This document shows positions 6,564-6,803 of a DNA stretch of 6,803 nt, in pieces. Position numbers and translations under genes: made by a program. Below the pieces are notes generated by a model. The model saw only the letters and a list, made by a program, of their open reading frames with translations, made no database searches and had not been told where the DNA came from. This stretch comes from Acidobacteriota bacterium (lineage in GTDB: Bacteria; Acidobacteriota; Terriglobia; Terriglobales; Acidobacteriaceae), in assembly GCA_003224835.1 (NCBI GenBank), contig QHZX01000244.1, positions 1 through 6,803 of the forward strand, read 5' to 3'. Each line of letters begins with the position of its first letter. Position 1 is the stretch's first letter.

Positions 6564-6593
6564 AATGTGGTCATTCCAATGTGATGTCATTCC
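6564..6593 (+). repeat. Short imperfect direct duplication overlapping the left end of a hairpin repeat
   Basis: AATGTGGTCATTCC (6564-6577) is followed directly by AATGTGATGTCATTCC (6578-6593). They are identical apart from a two-base difference. The second is the left edge of the full hairpin repeat and the first looks like a truncated copy. It may be an insertion footprint or a slippage product. Confidence 0.7.
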
Positions 6594-6621
6594 GAACCGC
6601 TTTAGCGGTGAGGAACCTGCT
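6583..6621 (+). repeat. Dispersed copy of the 39-bp hairpin repeat between secD and secF
   Basis: Identical over all 39 bp to the copy after yajC, including the swapped stem pair (ACCGC/GCGGT). It begins 35 bases after the secD stop and has the same orientation as all other copies. Its flanks are unrelated to those of the other copies apart from the half-copy directly upstream. Confidence 0.93.
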
Positions 6622-6695
6622 GTTAAGCTTTCAAGTTTCTACGATCGTAAGGTGAGCAGTATTTTTGACATCGAAACTTTGAAACATTGAAACCT

Positions 6696-6699
6696 GAGG
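6696..6699 (+). promoter_or_regulatory. Ribosome binding site (GAGG) that fixes the secF start
   Basis: GAGG lies six bases before GTG 6706, a standard spacing. It supports the GTG as the secF start, with no ATG available in that frame nearby. Confidence 0.7.
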
Positions 6700-6705
6700 T
6701 TTTGC

Positions 6706-6803
6706 GTGGAATTTTTTCGTAATCCGAATATCGACTTTCTCAGTAAGAAGTGGTACTTCATCGCCTTCTCGCTCGTCTTCAGCGTAGCGGGAATTCTCTC
6801 TAT
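6706..6803 (+). CDS. secF: Protein translocase subunit SecF, N-terminal fragment (runs off window)
   Basis: Partner of SecD in the proton-driven SecDF complex of the inner membrane. Only the first 32 codons and two bases are present. Starting at GTG, they read (M)EFFRNPNIDFLSKKWYFIAF and then SLVFSVAGILS. The short cytosolic head with NPNIDFL..KKWYF followed by the start of TM1 is typical of SecF, as is the position after secD. The gap from secD is 158 bp, which is large for this gene pair and is largely accounted for by the hairpin repeat and the adjacent half-copy. The rest of the protein, including its signature motifs, lies outside the window. Identity comes from the N-terminal pattern and synteny. 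Confidence 0.9.
   Translation, partial: MEFFRNPNIDFLSKKWYFIAFSLVFSVAGILS

Noticed and set aside
6502..6690. 62-residue ORF between secD and secF
   Set aside because: It overlaps the secD 3' end out of frame and runs through the hairpin repeat; no ribosome site and no family resemblance.

Overview
The window looks like a stretch of chromosome from an Acidobacteriota-type bacterium (Terriglobia/Koribacter-like). This rests on the protein character (long TGT insert, SecF N-terminus), moderately high GC with GC-rich codon use, and many copies of a short hairpin repeat of the 'GTCATTCC...GGAACCTGC' type, which I associate with such genomes. The assignment is an inference, not a database result. 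All genes lie on the + strand.

Layout: (1) 2-1393, the 3' ~60% of purL (FGAM synthase), interrupted by an in-frame TAG at 386-388 close to the boundary between the protein's two AIRS-like halves. (2) 1423-2853, an intact purF (PRPP amidotransferase) with nucleophilic Cys and Fe-S cysteines. (3) 2884-3221, a tandem array of five ~75-bp units, each carrying a 39-bp hairpin repeat. (4) 3273-4318, a broken tgt (queuosine tRNA-guanine transglycosylase): about 58 bp appear to be missing, with a frameshift at ~3995, and the C-terminus is short. (5) 4521-4841, yajC. (6) A single repeat copy. (7) 4943-6547, secD. (8) Another repeat copy beside a partial duplication. (9) 6706 to the window end, the start of secF.

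The first block is de novo purine synthesis (PurL then PurF). The second is the classic tgt-yajC-secD-secF cluster, pairing tRNA modification with the SecDF-YajC accessory complex of the Sec translocon. Two housekeeping genes are broken by different kinds of lesion, while purF, yajC and secD are intact. This could be real gene decay or draft-assembly error, and the sequence alone cannot separate them.

The most distinctive signal is the hairpin repeat family. There are seven copies, all in the same orientation, all a short way downstream of a stop codon or in the array that follows purF. Two stem variants differ by a compensating base-pair swap, which is evidence that the folded form is under selection or is what gets propagated.
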